Origin: Myxococcota bacterium | GTDB lineage: Bacteria > Myxococcota_A > UBA9042 > DTJE01 | Assembly: GCA_017994695.1 (NCBI GenBank) | Contig: JAGOKF010000016.1 | Span: 1-60,173, forward strand | Direction: 5' to 3' | Length of the DNA: 60,173 nt | Shown here: in pieces, positions 8,632 to 17,642 of the stretch | Position numbering within the stretch: position 1 is the first letter of the stretch | How the letters are laid out: the number at the start of each line of letters is the position of its first letter | Notes under the pieces: model-generated | Database searches by the model: none | Seen by the model: the letters and a program-made list of their open reading frames with translations, nothing else | What the model was told of the DNA's origin: nothing | Position numbers and translations under genes: made by a program

Positions 8632-9714
8632 ATGACCCTGGCACTTCCCGAGGCGCCGTCCCCGGAGGTCTTCCTGGTGGACGACGAGGAGGTGAACCTG
8701 ACGCTGTTCCAGCGCGCGCTGGCGGCCCAGTCCTACCGGCTGCGCTTCTTCCGGGACGGGGCCGAGGTGGTGCGGGCCATCGAGGCCGGCGACCTCCCGG
8801 ACGTGGTGGTCAGCGACGTGATGATGCCGGGCCTCGACGGCTTTACCCTCTGCGAGCGCATCAAGGGCGATCCCCGGACCCGGCGGATCCCCATCGTGCT
8901 GGTGACCGGCCTGGAGGGGGCGAAGGACAAGTTCCGGGGCCTGGAGGCCGGAGCGGACGACTTCCTGACGAAGCCCTTCCATCCCCTGGAACTCCAGGCG
9001 CGGGTGCGCAACCTCGTGCGGCTGAAGAACCTCACGGACCAGTTGGAGACCCGCAACCGCCTGCTGGCCGACAGCAACCTGCTGCTGGAGGAGAGGGTCC
9101 GGGACCGCACCCGGGAACTGGAGGCCCTCACCATCGGGATCGTGGCGGCCCTGGAAAAGGCCAACGCGATGAAGGACGGGGACACGGGGCTGCACATCCA
9201 GCGCGTCAGCGCCTATTCCTTCGTCCTGGCCCGGCACATGGGCCTGCCGGGGGACGTCGCGTCGGCCATCCGCCGCTACGCCCCGCTCCACGACGTCGGC
9301 AAGGTGGGCATCCCCGACGAGATCCTGAAGAAGGAGGGAAAACTGACGGCGGAGGAATACCGGGTGATGCAGCAGCACACCCTGTTCGGGTGGGAGTTGC
9401 TGGGACTGGCGCGGGCGGAGCCGATGGCCCGGAACCTGGCCCGCTTTCACCACGAGCGGTGGGACGGCACCGGCTACCCGGACCGCCTGTCGGGGGAATC
9501 GATCCCGATGGAGGCCCGGATCGTGGCCCTGGCCGACGTGTACGATGCCCTGACCACCCGACGGTGCTACAAGGAGGCCTACTCCACCGACCAGGCCGAG
9601 GCGATCATCCGCCAGGAGTCCGGGTGCCACTTCGACCCGTCGGTCGCGGCCGCCTTCTTCGGCGCGATCCAGGAGGTCCACGACATCCGCCGGACCTACG
9701 CGGACCCGGAGTGA
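8632..9714 (+). CDS. Response regulator with HD-GYP c-di-GMP phosphodiesterase output
   Basis: The 360-residue protein has an N-terminal receiver (phospho-acceptor Asp62 in VVVSDVMMPG, Lys114 in LTKPF), a linker coiled coil at about 132-165, and an HD-GYP domain. HD is at 220-221 (LHDVGKVGIPD), with HHERWDGTGYP at 273-283. HD-GYP domains with these residues hydrolyse cyclic di-GMP. ATG 8632 was chosen because GGAGGAG lies six bases before it; ATG 8608, in frame, also has a GGGAGG and would add eight residues. No cognate kinase is adjacent; the hybrid kinase at 13515 is the nearest. Confidence 0.93.
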   Translation: MTLALPEAPSPEVFLVDDEEVNLTLFQRALAAQSYRLRFFRDGAEVVRAIEAGDLPDVVVSDVMMPGLDGFTLCERIKGDPRTRRIPIVLVTGLEGAKDKFRGLEAGADDFLTKPFHPLELQARVRNLVRLKNLTDQLETRNRLLADSNLLLEERVRDRTRELEALTIGIVAALEKANAMKDGDTGLHIQRVSAYSFVLARHMGLPGDVASAIRRYAPLHDVGKVGIPDEILKKEGKLTAEEYRVMQQHTLFGWELLGLARAEPMARNLARFHHERWDGTGYPDRLSGESIPMEARIVALADVYDALTTRRCYKEAYSTDQAEAIIRQESGCHFDPSVAAAFFGAIQEVHDIRRTYADPE

Positions 9715-9724
9715 GGAGGCCCCG

Positions 9725-10693
9725 ATGCCCCCCCAACGCCCCCGTCCCCCGGTGCTTCCGCCGTGCCTGGCAGTGGTGGTCGGCAAGGGAGGCGTGGGCC
9801 GGTCCAGCATCTCGGCGGCGATGGGCCTGGTGGCGGCCCGCCGGGGACGGCGGACCCTGATCGTCGAGGTGACGGATCGCCCGGTGATGCCCTCGTGGTT
9901 CGGGGTGCCGGACCGGGGCTACGATCCGGCCCGCCTGGATCCGCGCCTGCCCCTCTTCAGCCACCGGGTGTCGTGGCAGGACGCCCTGCGGGAATACGGC
10001 CTGATCAAGCTGCGGGTCCAGACCCTCTACCGCCTGGTGTTCCAGAACCCCTTCGTGCAGCGCCTGCTGCCGGCGATCCCGGGAATCGCCGAAATCGTGG
10101 TGATGGGGAAGATCGAGTGGTCGGCGACGCGGGGCCTGAAGGAAACCGGCCCCCTGGACACGGTGGTCCTCGACGCCCCGGCCACGGGCCACGGCGTGTC
10201 CCTGCTGACCTCCCCGGAGGTGGTCGCCGAATCCGTCCCCGCCGGGCCCCTGGCAGAAGATGCCCGGCGCCTGCGGGACTTTCTGAAGGACCCCCGGCGG
10301 ACCCAGTTCCACCTGGTCACCCTGCCGGAGGAGATGCCGGTCCAGGAGGCCGAGGACCTCTGGCAGATGCTGGGCCGGCAGGCGGGAATGCCCTTCGCAT
10401 CGCTGCTGGTGAACCAGCACCGGGAGGGGGACCTGCCGCCGGACGGGGAGTCGGCTCTCACCCTCCTGGGCCGGTCCCGGGACCTGGCCCCGGAGGTCTG
10501 TGCCAGCGTCGCCGCGGCCCTGCGCACGTCCGTCCGGGCTCGGCAGGAGCGGGAGTACCTGGGGCGCCTGGAAACCCGGGTCCCGCTGCCGCGATGGCAT
10601 CTCCCCGAGGTGCCCGGTGCCCGGACCCACCGGGAGCGGGTGGAGGTCCTGGCGGAACACCTGGACGCCTTCCTGTGGCGGGAGGAACGATGA
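9725..10693 (+). CDS. ArsA-family (anion-transporting type) P-loop ATPase
   Basis: The 322-residue protein begins with a deviant Walker A, GKGGVGRSS (residues 20-28), and has DAPATGHGVSLL, a hallmark of the ArsA/Get3 family. Arg replaces the usual Lys before Ser-Ser in the loop. There is one ATPase domain, and no arsB, arsR or metalloregulator nearby, so arsenite export is unlikely. Single-domain ArsA homologues in delta-type bacteria are of unknown role; a Get3-like client or membrane-protein role is possible. A TGAGGAGG site overlaps the preceding stop, and the gene overlaps the M16 protease gene by ATGA. Confidence 0.88.
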   Translation: MPPQRPRPPVLPPCLAVVVGKGGVGRSSISAAMGLVAARRGRRTLIVEVTDRPVMPSWFGVPDRGYDPARLDPRLPLFSHRVSWQDALREYGLIKLRVQTLYRLVFQNPFVQRLLPAIPGIAEIVVMGKIEWSATRGLKETGPLDTVVLDAPATGHGVSLLTSPEVVAESVPAGPLAEDARRLRDFLKDPRRTQFHLVTLPEEMPVQEAEDLWQMLGRQAGMPFASLLVNQHREGDLPPDGESALTLLGRSRDLAPEVCASVAAALRTSVRARQEREYLGRLETRVPLPRWHLPEVPGARTHRERVEVLAEHLDAFLWREER

Positions 10694-12009
10694 CCCGGAC
10701 CTGCGACCAGGACCTCGGGGTCGAGGGAGTCCGGGTGGAGACCGTCGCCGGATCGCCCCCCGACCTCCGGGCGGTCCGGGGACGCCTGGCCAACGGCCTG
10801 ACGCTGCTGGCGATGGAGGATCACTCGGCGCCGGTGGTGGCCGTGCAGGTCTGGATGAGGGTCGGTTCCGCCCGGGAGGACCCGGGCCGGACGGGCCTGG
10901 CGCACCTGCTGGAACACCTGATGTTCAAGGGCACCCCGAAGCACCCCAAGGGGGTGTTCGACCGGCTGCTGGAGCGGGCCGGGGCCCAGTCCAACGCCGT
11001 GACCTCCTTCGACTGCACCACCTACTACGAAACCCTCCCGGCGAACCATCTGGACCTGGCGCTGCACCTGGAGGCGGACCGCCTGATGAACCTGGCCCTG
11101 GACTCCCTGTCCTTCGAGCGGGAGCGGGAGGTGGTCCGGAGCGAGCGGTCCTTCCGGGTCGAGGACGACCCCGACGGGCACCTGGAGGAAGTCCTGTACG
11201 GGCTCCTGTTCCCGGGACACCCCTACGGGCGTCCCGTGCTGGGGGTGCCGGAGGACCTGGACCGCCTGACGGTCGGGGACTGCATCGAGTTCCACCGCCG
11301 ATGGTACGGACCCTCCCAGGCCGTGCTGGTCATCGCGGGAGACCTGGAATGGCCCCGGATCGCCCGGGCGGTGACCCGGCATTTCGGCCCGATTCCGGGC
11401 CCCTCGGAGGCGGCCCCTCCCCCGGGAACGGAAGGGCTCCCCCCCGCGCCCCCCGGCCGCCGGGAGGTCGTCCGCCTGCCCCTCCAGGCGGAACGCCTCC
11501 GAATCGGCTGGCGCACGGTGCCCGTTGGCCGGGACGACGTGTTCCCCCTGGAGTTCCTCCACGTCGTGCTCTTCTCCAACGAGGCCTCCCGGGTTCATCA
11601 CCGCCTGGTCGAGAAGGAGGGACTGGCCTCCCAGGTCGAAGGGGCCTCGGACCCGATGGCCCTGGACGGGGCGTTCTGGGTGGACGTGGCCCTGAACCGC
11701 GGGGCCCGGGCCCGGGAGGCGTGGCGCGTGATCCGCGAGGAGATCGTCCGGCTCGCCCGGGAGGGGCCCCGGCCGTCGGAGATGCGCCGGGCCCGGAACC
11801 ACCTGGAAACGGCCTTCCGGCGATCCATGGCCTCGGCCGAGAGCCGGGCCACCCAGATGGGGGCCTTCGAGGTCACGGCGGGGGATTTCCGGCGGGCCTT
11901 CCGGTTCGTGGAGTTCCTGGCCCGGGTCACCCCCGAGGACGTCCGGCAGGCGGCGGCGCGGTGGCTCGATCCCGACCGGGCCGTGATGGTGGTGGGGCGG
12001 CCGGGGTGA
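10690..12009 (+). CDS. M16-family zinc peptidase (pitrilysin/PqqL-like), active subunit
   Basis: The 439-residue protein contains the inverted zinc motif HxxEH (His72, Glu75, His76 in AHLLEHLMFKGT) and the downstream acidic ligand, probably Glu152 (VVRSERS). The following domain has the usual M16 fold repeats. No signal peptide is obvious. The next gene encodes an M16 protein without the zinc motif, so the two probably form the active/regulatory heterodimer known for this family. It is ATGA-coupled to the ArsA-like ATPase gene. Confidence 0.93.
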   Translation: MTRTCDQDLGVEGVRVETVAGSPPDLRAVRGRLANGLTLLAMEDHSAPVVAVQVWMRVGSAREDPGRTGLAHLLEHLMFKGTPKHPKGVFDRLLERAGAQSNAVTSFDCTTYYETLPANHLDLALHLEADRLMNLALDSLSFEREREVVRSERSFRVEDDPDGHLEEVLYGLLFPGHPYGRPVLGVPEDLDRLTVGDCIEFHRRWYGPSQAVLVIAGDLEWPRIARAVTRHFGPIPGPSEAAPPPGTEGLPPAPPGRREVVRLPLQAERLRIGWRTVPVGRDDVFPLEFLHVVLFSNEASRVHHRLVEKEGLASQVEGASDPMALDGAFWVDVALNRGARAREAWRVIREEIVRLAREGPRPSEMRRARNHLETAFRRSMASAESRATQMGAFEVTAGDFRRAFRFVEFLARVTPEDVRQAAARWLDPDRAVMVVGRPG

Positions 12010-12036
12010 CCGGGGCCGCCCGGGGCAGGAGGCGTC

Positions 12037-13353
12037 GTGTTCCCGATCCGAACCATGGGGCCGGTCCGGTGGGTCCACGTGCCCGAACCGGGGTTGGGCC
12101 TGGTGCACCTGGCCGTTCTGGTCGAGGGGGGCGCGGGCATGGACCCCCCGGGGCTCGAGGGGCTCGCGGACCTCTCGGGAGCCATGCTGATCCGGGGCAC
12201 CCGCCGGCGCACGCACCGCGGGATCATCTCCCGGATCGCAGACCTGGGGGCCAGCCTGGAGACCCGGACCACCCATGACGGCATCCTGCTGATCGGCGAG
12301 GCGATGCCCAGGCACCTGGACCCCTTCCTGGAAATCGTGACGGACTGCCTCGCGGACTCCCGGGTCCCCGACGCCGCCTTCCGCCGGGAGAAGGCCCTGT
12401 CCCTGGAGGACCTGGTGGCCCGGCGGGAGGACGACGGGGACCTGGCGTGGCATTTCTTCCATCGCCTGGCCTGGCGGGGCCATCCCCTGGAACGGCCGAC
12501 CTCCGGCTGGATCGACTCCGTGGAGCGGATCCGCGCGGATCACTGCCGGGAGTTCCTCCGGGACCGGGTCCACCGGGGACACCTCGTGGTGGGTCTGGCG
12601 GGGGACCTGGACGAGGCGACGGCCGAGGCCGCCGTGGCCCGAATCGCCTCGGCCCTTCCCGAGGGATGCCGGAATCTTCCCGGGCTGCCTCCTCCCCCTG
12701 GCCGCCAGGGATTGCGCCTGCTGGTGGTGGACAAACCCGGGCGGTCCCAGGCCCAGATCGTGATGGGGCATCCCACCATCGGGTGGGACGACCCGGACCT
12801 GCCGGCCCTGCTGGTGGCCAACACGATGGTCGGGGGCACCTGGAATTCCCGCCTGAACCAGGAGATCCGCGAGGTCCGGGGATGGTCGTACGGGGTCCAT
12901 TCCTCGATCACCGCCGGGCGGGAGGTGGGCACCTTCGCCGTGCACTTCTTCCCCCAGTTGCGGGACCTGCGCCCCGCCCTCGACCTGGCCATCGACCTAC
13001 TGGACCAGGCGGCGAGCCAGGGCCTGTCGGAGGAGGAGGTGGCCTTCGGCGAGGACCTGCTGGTGAACCAGTTCCCCCTGCTGCTGGCCACCGCCCAGGA
13101 CCGGCTGGAGGAGGCCCTGGCGAACCTCCACTACGGCCGACCGGCCGACTACCTGGACCGGTTCCCCGAGCGGATCCGCGCCCTCGATGCCCGCGAGATC
13201 GCCCGCGTGCTGGCACGGCACCTGCGTCCCCGGGACCTGGCCATCGTGATGGTCGCGCCGGCCCGCCGGGTGCTGCCGCTGGTCCGGGACCTCCCGGGCC
13301 TGGTCTCGCTCCAGGTCGTCCCCTACGACCGGGATCGCCTGCCCCCGGAGTGA
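12037..13353 (+). CDS. M16-family protein lacking the zinc motif (non-catalytic partner)
   Basis: At 438 residues this matches its upstream neighbour in length and fold. At the HxxEH position it has LEGLADLSGAML, with no metal ligands. It keeps the C-terminal-half motif NQEIREVRGWSYGVHS, whose Arg and Tyr help bind substrate in trans in two-subunit M16 proteases. The start is GTG 12037, four bases after AGGAGG. It follows the active subunit by 27 bases and is the last gene of the run from the S8 protease. Confidence 0.9.
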   Translation: MFPIRTMGPVRWVHVPEPGLGLVHLAVLVEGGAGMDPPGLEGLADLSGAMLIRGTRRRTHRGIISRIADLGASLETRTTHDGILLIGEAMPRHLDPFLEIVTDCLADSRVPDAAFRREKALSLEDLVARREDDGDLAWHFFHRLAWRGHPLERPTSGWIDSVERIRADHCREFLRDRVHRGHLVVGLAGDLDEATAEAAVARIASALPEGCRNLPGLPPPPGRQGLRLLVVDKPGRSQAQIVMGHPTIGWDDPDLPALLVANTMVGGTWNSRLNQEIREVRGWSYGVHSSITAGREVGTFAVHFFPQLRDLRPALDLAIDLLDQAASQGLSEEEVAFGEDLLVNQFPLLLATAQDRLEEALANLHYGRPADYLDRFPERIRALDAREIARVLARHLRPRDLAIVMVAPARRVLPLVRDLPGLVSLQVVPYDRDRLPPE

Positions 13354-13437
13354 AGGTCCCGTGGGCCCTGCCGGGCCGTTCCCGGGTTCCCCGATCGTCG
13401 AAGGGCCGCCGCCCGACACCCTCCCGGGAAAACCGGT

Positions 13438-13466
13438 TTGGTTTCCGACGGATCTTCCGGTATAGT
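13438..13466 (+). promoter_or_regulatory. Candidate sigma-70-type promoter for the hybrid histidine kinase
   Basis: TTGGTT (13438-13443), a 17-base spacer, then TATAGT (13461-13466). It lies in a locally AT-richer patch 49 bases before the kinase start, within the 161-base gap after the M16 pair. Confidence 0.45.
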
Positions 13467-13514
13467 GCTTCCTGCTGCAGAGAGACCCGTCGCCGGGCTT
13501 CCGCCCCAGGAGGA

Positions 13515-15626
13515 ATGGTGTCCCGTCCCTCTCCCTGGTCGGCCATCGAGGAACTGAAGACGGGAATCCTCGTCGTGGACGAGGAAGGCCGCCCCCTGTT
13601 CCGCAACCGGTCCGTCATCGACCTGCTGGGCGGAGGCGACGCGCCTTTCCCGGAGTGGCCCCAGCGGTATGGCCTCCGGTGCCCGGACACCGGGCTGCCG
13701 GCCGATGACCGGTTCTTCACGATCCCCCGGGACGCCGGGGACCGGGACGAGGAGGAGCAGGTCTTCCTGGTCCCCGGGCAGGACGGCCGGCCCGACCGCT
13801 ACCTCGCCATCGAGATCCGGCCCTGGATCGACGGGTCCGGAAGGGTGCTGGGCGCCGTCCTGCTCATCCGGGACGTCACCCGGCCGCACCTGGCGACCCG
13901 GGAGCTTCTCCGGGACCGGAGCTTCCTTCAGTCCATCGTGGAGAACGTCCCCGCGATGATCTTCGTGAAGGAGGCGTCGGAACTGCGTTTTGAGCGGTTC
14001 AACCGGGCCGGGGAGGAACTCCTGGGCCTGCCCCGGGAGACGCTGATCGGGCGGAACGACTACGACTTCTTTCCCAGGGAACAGGCGGATTTCTTCACCA
14101 GGCTGGACCGCGAGGCGCTGCAGTCGGAGGTGCCGGTGGAGATCCCGGAGGAACCCATCCAGACGACCCGGGGCCCCCGATGGCTGCACACCCGCAAGGT
14201 CCCCATCCGGGATGCCTCCGGGAATCCCGTCTACCTGCTGGGGATCTCGCTGGACATCACCGAGCGGAAGGCGGCGGTGGAGGATCTCCGGCGGGCCCGG
14301 GAGGAACTGGAGATCCGGGTGGCGGAGCGCACCGCGGACCTGGCCCGGGCCAACGAGGATCTCCGGCGGGAGATCGCCGAGCGCCGGAAGGCCGAGGACG
14401 CCCTGCGGACCAGCGAGGCGATGCTCCGCCAGGCTCAGAAGATGGAGGCCATCGGCAGGCTGGCCGGGGGGGTCGCCCACGATTTCAACAACATGCTGAC
14501 CGTGATCCTCAGTTATGCCCAGATGATCGAAGAGGCCCGTCGGACCGGGGCCGATCCCTCCCAGGAGATCCGGGAGATCATCGCCGCGGCCGAGCGTTCG
14601 GCCTCCCTGACCCGGCAGTTGCTGGCCTTTTCCCGCATGCAGGTCCTGGAACCGGTGCCCCTGGACATGGGCGCGGTCGTCGGCCGCATGGAGGGGATGC
14701 TCCGGCGGCTCATCGGAGAGGACATCGTGCTCGAAATCGTCCATGCCCCCGACCTGAGGCGGGTGATGGCCGATCCGGGACAGATCGAGCAGGTGATCCT
14801 GAACCTGGCGGTGAACGCCCGGGACGCGATGCCCAAGGGTGGCGTGCTGACCATCGCCACCGCCAACGAGACCCTTGCGGCCCCCCTGGCAACCCCCGGC
14901 GGCACCCTGGCCCCGGGGCCCTATGTGACCATCTCGGTCTCGGACACCGGGGTGGGCATGGAGCCGGCCACCCTGGAGCACCTCTTCGAGCCGTTCTTCA
15001 CCACCAAGGCGGTGGGGAAGGGAACGGGGCTGGGCCTGTCCACCTGCTACGGGATCATCCGCCAGTCGGGGGGGGACATCTGGGTCCGCAGCGCCCCCGG
15101 CCAGGGAACGACCTTCCGGATCTTTCTTCCGGGGCTCGCCGAGGACGCCCCGGTCCTCGAGGAACGGAAACCCGAACCGGACCGCCAACTGCCCTTCGAG
15201 GGCGGGGCCTCGATCACCGTGCTCCTGGTCGAGGACGAGGACCTGGTCCGGGCGGCCACCGACCGGATCCTCCAGGCCGCCGGCTGCACCACGCTGGTCG
15301 CGGGCGGCCCCGGCGAGGCCCTGGATCTTTGCCGGTCCCACCCGGGGACCATCGATCTGCTGCTGACCGACCTGGTGATGCCGGAAATGAACGGCCGGGA
15401 ACTGGCCCTGCGGATCACCGCGATGAGACCCGGCACCCGGGTGCTCTACGTGTCGGGCTACACCGACAACATCGTGGCCCACCACGGGGTGCTCGAAAAG
15501 GACATCTGCCTGCTGTCGAAGCCCTTCACGCCCGAACGGCTGTTCCAGCGGATCCGGGAGGTGATGGGGGCCTCGCTGGCCAGCGACGCGGCGGACGCCG
15601 ACCCAACACCGGACGGCCGTCAGTAG
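13515..15626 (+). CDS. Hybrid sensor histidine kinase (PAS-PAS-HisKA-HATPase-REC)
   Basis: The 703-residue cytoplasmic protein has two PAS-like domains (about 8-125 and 135-250, the second ending GISLDITERK), a helical linker (250-310), the H-box with His322 (AGGVAHDFNN), and an ATPase domain with an N-box near 430, DTGVGM at 477-482 and GKGTGLGLS. A C-terminal receiver follows with Asp619 (LLLTDLVMPEMNG). No membrane span is seen, so the signal is intracellular. ATG 13515 sits only one base after AGGAGG; GTG 13518 has slightly better spacing and is an alternative. Its stop overlaps the 3' end of the convergent SDR gene by seven bases. Confidence 0.93.
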   Translation: MVSRPSPWSAIEELKTGILVVDEEGRPLFRNRSVIDLLGGGDAPFPEWPQRYGLRCPDTGLPADDRFFTIPRDAGDRDEEEQVFLVPGQDGRPDRYLAIEIRPWIDGSGRVLGAVLLIRDVTRPHLATRELLRDRSFLQSIVENVPAMIFVKEASELRFERFNRAGEELLGLPRETLIGRNDYDFFPREQADFFTRLDREALQSEVPVEIPEEPIQTTRGPRWLHTRKVPIRDASGNPVYLLGISLDITERKAAVEDLRRAREELEIRVAERTADLARANEDLRREIAERRKAEDALRTSEAMLRQAQKMEAIGRLAGGVAHDFNNMLTVILSYAQMIEEARRTGADPSQEIREIIAAAERSASLTRQLLAFSRMQVLEPVPLDMGAVVGRMEGMLRRLIGEDIVLEIVHAPDLRRVMADPGQIEQVILNLAVNARDAMPKGGVLTIATANETLAAPLATPGGTLAPGPYVTISVSDTGVGMEPATLEHLFEPFFTTKAVGKGTGLGLSTCYGIIRQSGGDIWVRSAPGQGTTFRIFLPGLAEDAPVLEERKPEPDRQLPFEGGASITVLLVEDEDLVRAATDRILQAAGCTTLVAGGPGEALDLCRSHPGTIDLLLTDLVMPEMNGRELALRITAMRPGTRVLYVSGYTDNIVAHHGVLEKDICLLSKPFTPERLFQRIREVMGASLASDAADADPTPDGRQ

Positions 15627-16618
15627 GCGAACCGATCCGGTCGCTGGGAAGGCGGGTGGCGCCGCAGGAAGTCCGCCGTGCAGACCAGCCCCTCCTCCAG
15701 GGTCACCCGGGGGTTCCAGTCCAGCAGGTTCCGGGCCTTCGAGGCGTCCCCGACCAGGCGTTCCACCTCGCTCTCCGCGGGCCGCAGGCGAACGCCCTCC
15801 GTGATCACCGGGACCCGGCGGCCGACGACCTCCATGCACTGCTCGGCCAGGTGGCCGATGGAGATCTCGCGCCCCGAGGCCAGCTGGATGACCTCCCCCT
15901 CGATCCCGTCCCTCCGGGCGGCCGCGAGGAACCCCGCCACCGTGTCCTCGACGAAGACGAAGTCCCGGGTGGGGTGCAGGGCCCCCAGGCGCAGTTCGGG
16001 CAGGCCGGCCAGCAACTGGCCCAGGATCGCGGGGATCACGGCCCGGGGGGACTGGCGGGGCCCGTAGGTGTTGAAGGGGCGGACCGTCACCGCCGGCACC
16101 CCGAAGGACCGGTGGAAGGACTCCACCAGCACGTCGGCGGCGATCTTCGACGCCGAGTATGGCGACTGTCCCTGGAGGGGATGGGACTCGTCGATGGGAA
16201 CCCGCCGGGCGGTGCCGTAGACCTCGCTGGTGGAGGTGTGGACCAGCCGGGCGACGCCCACGTCCCGGCACGCCTCCAGGACGTGCAGCGCGCCCAGGAC
16301 GTTGGTCTGCACGTAGGAGGCGGGAGCGTGGTAAGAGTAGGGAATCGCGATCAGGCTGCTCAGGTGGAAGACCACCTCGCATCCCTCGACCGCCTGCCGG
16401 ACCCGTCCCGGGTCCCGGATGTCCCCCGGGAACGCCTCGATCTCCCGCAGGATCTCGGGATCCAGGAACGGGGCCTCCAGCCAGCCCTGCCGGCCCCAGG
16501 AGTTGTAGTAGCAGAAGGCACGGACGATCGCCCCCTCCCGGGCCAGGGCCTCGACCAGATGGCTCCCGATGAAGCCGTCGGCCCCGGTCACCAGCACGCG
16601 CCGCCCCTTCAGGTCCAT
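15620..16618 (-). CDS. NAD-dependent sugar 4,6-dehydratase/epimerase, LegB-like extended SDR
   Basis: The 332-residue protein has an extended-SDR Rossmann motif TGADGFIGSHL, the catalytic STSEVYG and YSASK (Tyr-x3-Lys), VRPFNTYGPRQS and GALHPTRDFVFVEDTVAGF. These strings are close to the group that includes LegB, a nucleotide-sugar 4,6-dehydratase of legionaminic-acid-type synthesis. The exact substrate is not shown. ATG 16618 follows AAGGAGG. Its start overlaps the end of the second SDR gene by ten bases, so the two are one operon. It likely supplies an NDP-sugar to the adjacent glycan locus. Confidence 0.88.
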   Translation of the reverse strand: MDLKGRRVLVTGADGFIGSHLVEALAREGAIVRAFCYYNSWGRQGWLEAPFLDPEILREIEAFPGDIRDPGRVRQAVEGCEVVFHLSSLIAIPYSYHAPASYVQTNVLGALHVLEACRDVGVARLVHTSTSEVYGTARRVPIDESHPLQGQSPYSASKIAADVLVESFHRSFGVPAVTVRPFNTYGPRQSPRAVIPAILGQLLAGLPELRLGALHPTRDFVFVEDTVAGFLAAARRDGIEGEVIQLASGREISIGHLAEQCMEVVGRRVPVITEGVRLRPAESEVERLVGDASKARNLLDWNPRVTLEEGLVCTADFLRRHPPSQRPDRFAY

Positions 16619-17532
16619 GGAACCTCCTTGCCCTGGAGCGAGGCCAGCAGGTCTGCCGCGCTCCGATCCGGATCCACCCGGGCCCGGAACCCCAGGGCCC
16701 GAAGCCGGGACACGTCGGCCACGGCCACGGGCACGTCGTCGGGCCGGACCCGCTCGGGGTCCTTCTCGATCGCCACGCTGCGACCGGACGCCCGGACCAG
16801 CCGCATCACCCGATCCCCCACGGACTCCCCGACGCCCGAGGCCACGTGGACGACCTCGCCTGCGCCGCCCCGTTCCATCACCAGGACCAGGGCCCGCGCC
16901 GCGTCCCGGACGTCCAGGAAGTCCCGGACCGTGTCCAGCCTCCCCAGCCGCAGCACCGTCGCCCCGCGAACCAGTTGCAGGGCCGTCGCCCCTGGAAGGG
17001 ACCCGGGTCCCTCCCCGGGCCCCGTCAGGTTGAAGAGGCGGGCGACCACCGCCTCCAGGCGTCCCAGGCGGACCTCCCGGCGCACCAGTTCCTCCTGGGC
17101 CGCCTTCACGACCCCGTAGAACAGCCGGGGAGCCAGGGGGTCCGATTCCCCGATGCGGCCATCCGGGGACGCCGGCACGCCGTAGACCGCCGAGGACGAC
17201 GCCAGCACCATCCGCGGTCGCGGCTCCTGTCCGCAGGCCCACTCCAGCAGCCCGATCGTCCCCTCCAGGGTGTCCTGCATCAGCGCCTTGCGCCCTTCGG
17301 CGTCCCCGGGCTCCCCGACCCGTCCCGCCAGATGGAAGACCCCGGTCATCCCGCGGGGGTCCAGTCGCCCCCTCCAGGATCCCGGATCGGCCAGATCGCC
17401 GACCACGTCGTCGGGATGATCGCCGGGCCGGAGGTCCAGGCCCAGCACCCGGTCTCCCCGCTGGCGCAGCAGGCGGGTCAGGGCCCGCCCCAGGAAGCCC
17501 CGGGATCCGGTCACCACGAACGTGCCCGCCAA
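16609..17532 (-). CDS. NAD(P)-dependent epimerase/reductase (extended SDR)
   Basis: About 307 residues with VTGSRGFLGRAL (Rossmann), ASSSAVYG, a catalytic YGVVK, and RLFNLTGPGEGPGSLP, which resembles GDP-6-deoxy-4-keto-hexose reductases (Rmd-type). The substrate is unproven. I prefer a TTG start at 17532 because GGGAGG lies seven bases upstream and the Rossmann strand then begins at residue 4. An in-frame ATG at 17574 has no ribosome site and would add 14 unusual residues. It is transcribed away from the glycosyltransferase gene, and the two share a short divergent region. Confidence 0.85.
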   Translation of the reverse strand: MAGTFVVTGSRGFLGRALTRLLRQRGDRVLGLDLRPGDHPDDVVGDLADPGSWRGRLDPRGMTGVFHLAGRVGEPGDAEGRKALMQDTLEGTIGLLEWACGQEPRPRMVLASSSAVYGVPASPDGRIGESDPLAPRLFYGVVKAAQEELVRREVRLGRLEAVVARLFNLTGPGEGPGSLPGATALQLVRGATVLRLGRLDTVRDFLDVRDAARALVLVMERGGAGEVVHVASGVGESVGDRVMRLVRASGRSVAIEKDPERVRPDDVPVAVADVSRLRALGFRARVDPDRSAADLLASLQGKEVPWT

Positions 17533-17642
17533 GATCCGCCTCCCCCGCCGGTTTTCCCATTCGGGTGCGGTCATGTTACATCAATGCGGAAACCGACCGG
17601 GAGCGTCGCTTGGTCGCCCGATCGAGGCACGGCCGGCTGCCG

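Noticed and set aside
8632-9714. RelA/SpoT-type HD enzyme
   Set aside because: The presence of the GYP triplet after HHERWDGT and the receiver domain make it an HD-GYP phosphodiesterase.
9725-10693. Arsenic-resistance operon
   Set aside because: The ArsA-type ATPase has no arsB, arsC, arsR or acr3 neighbour, and has a single ATPase domain.
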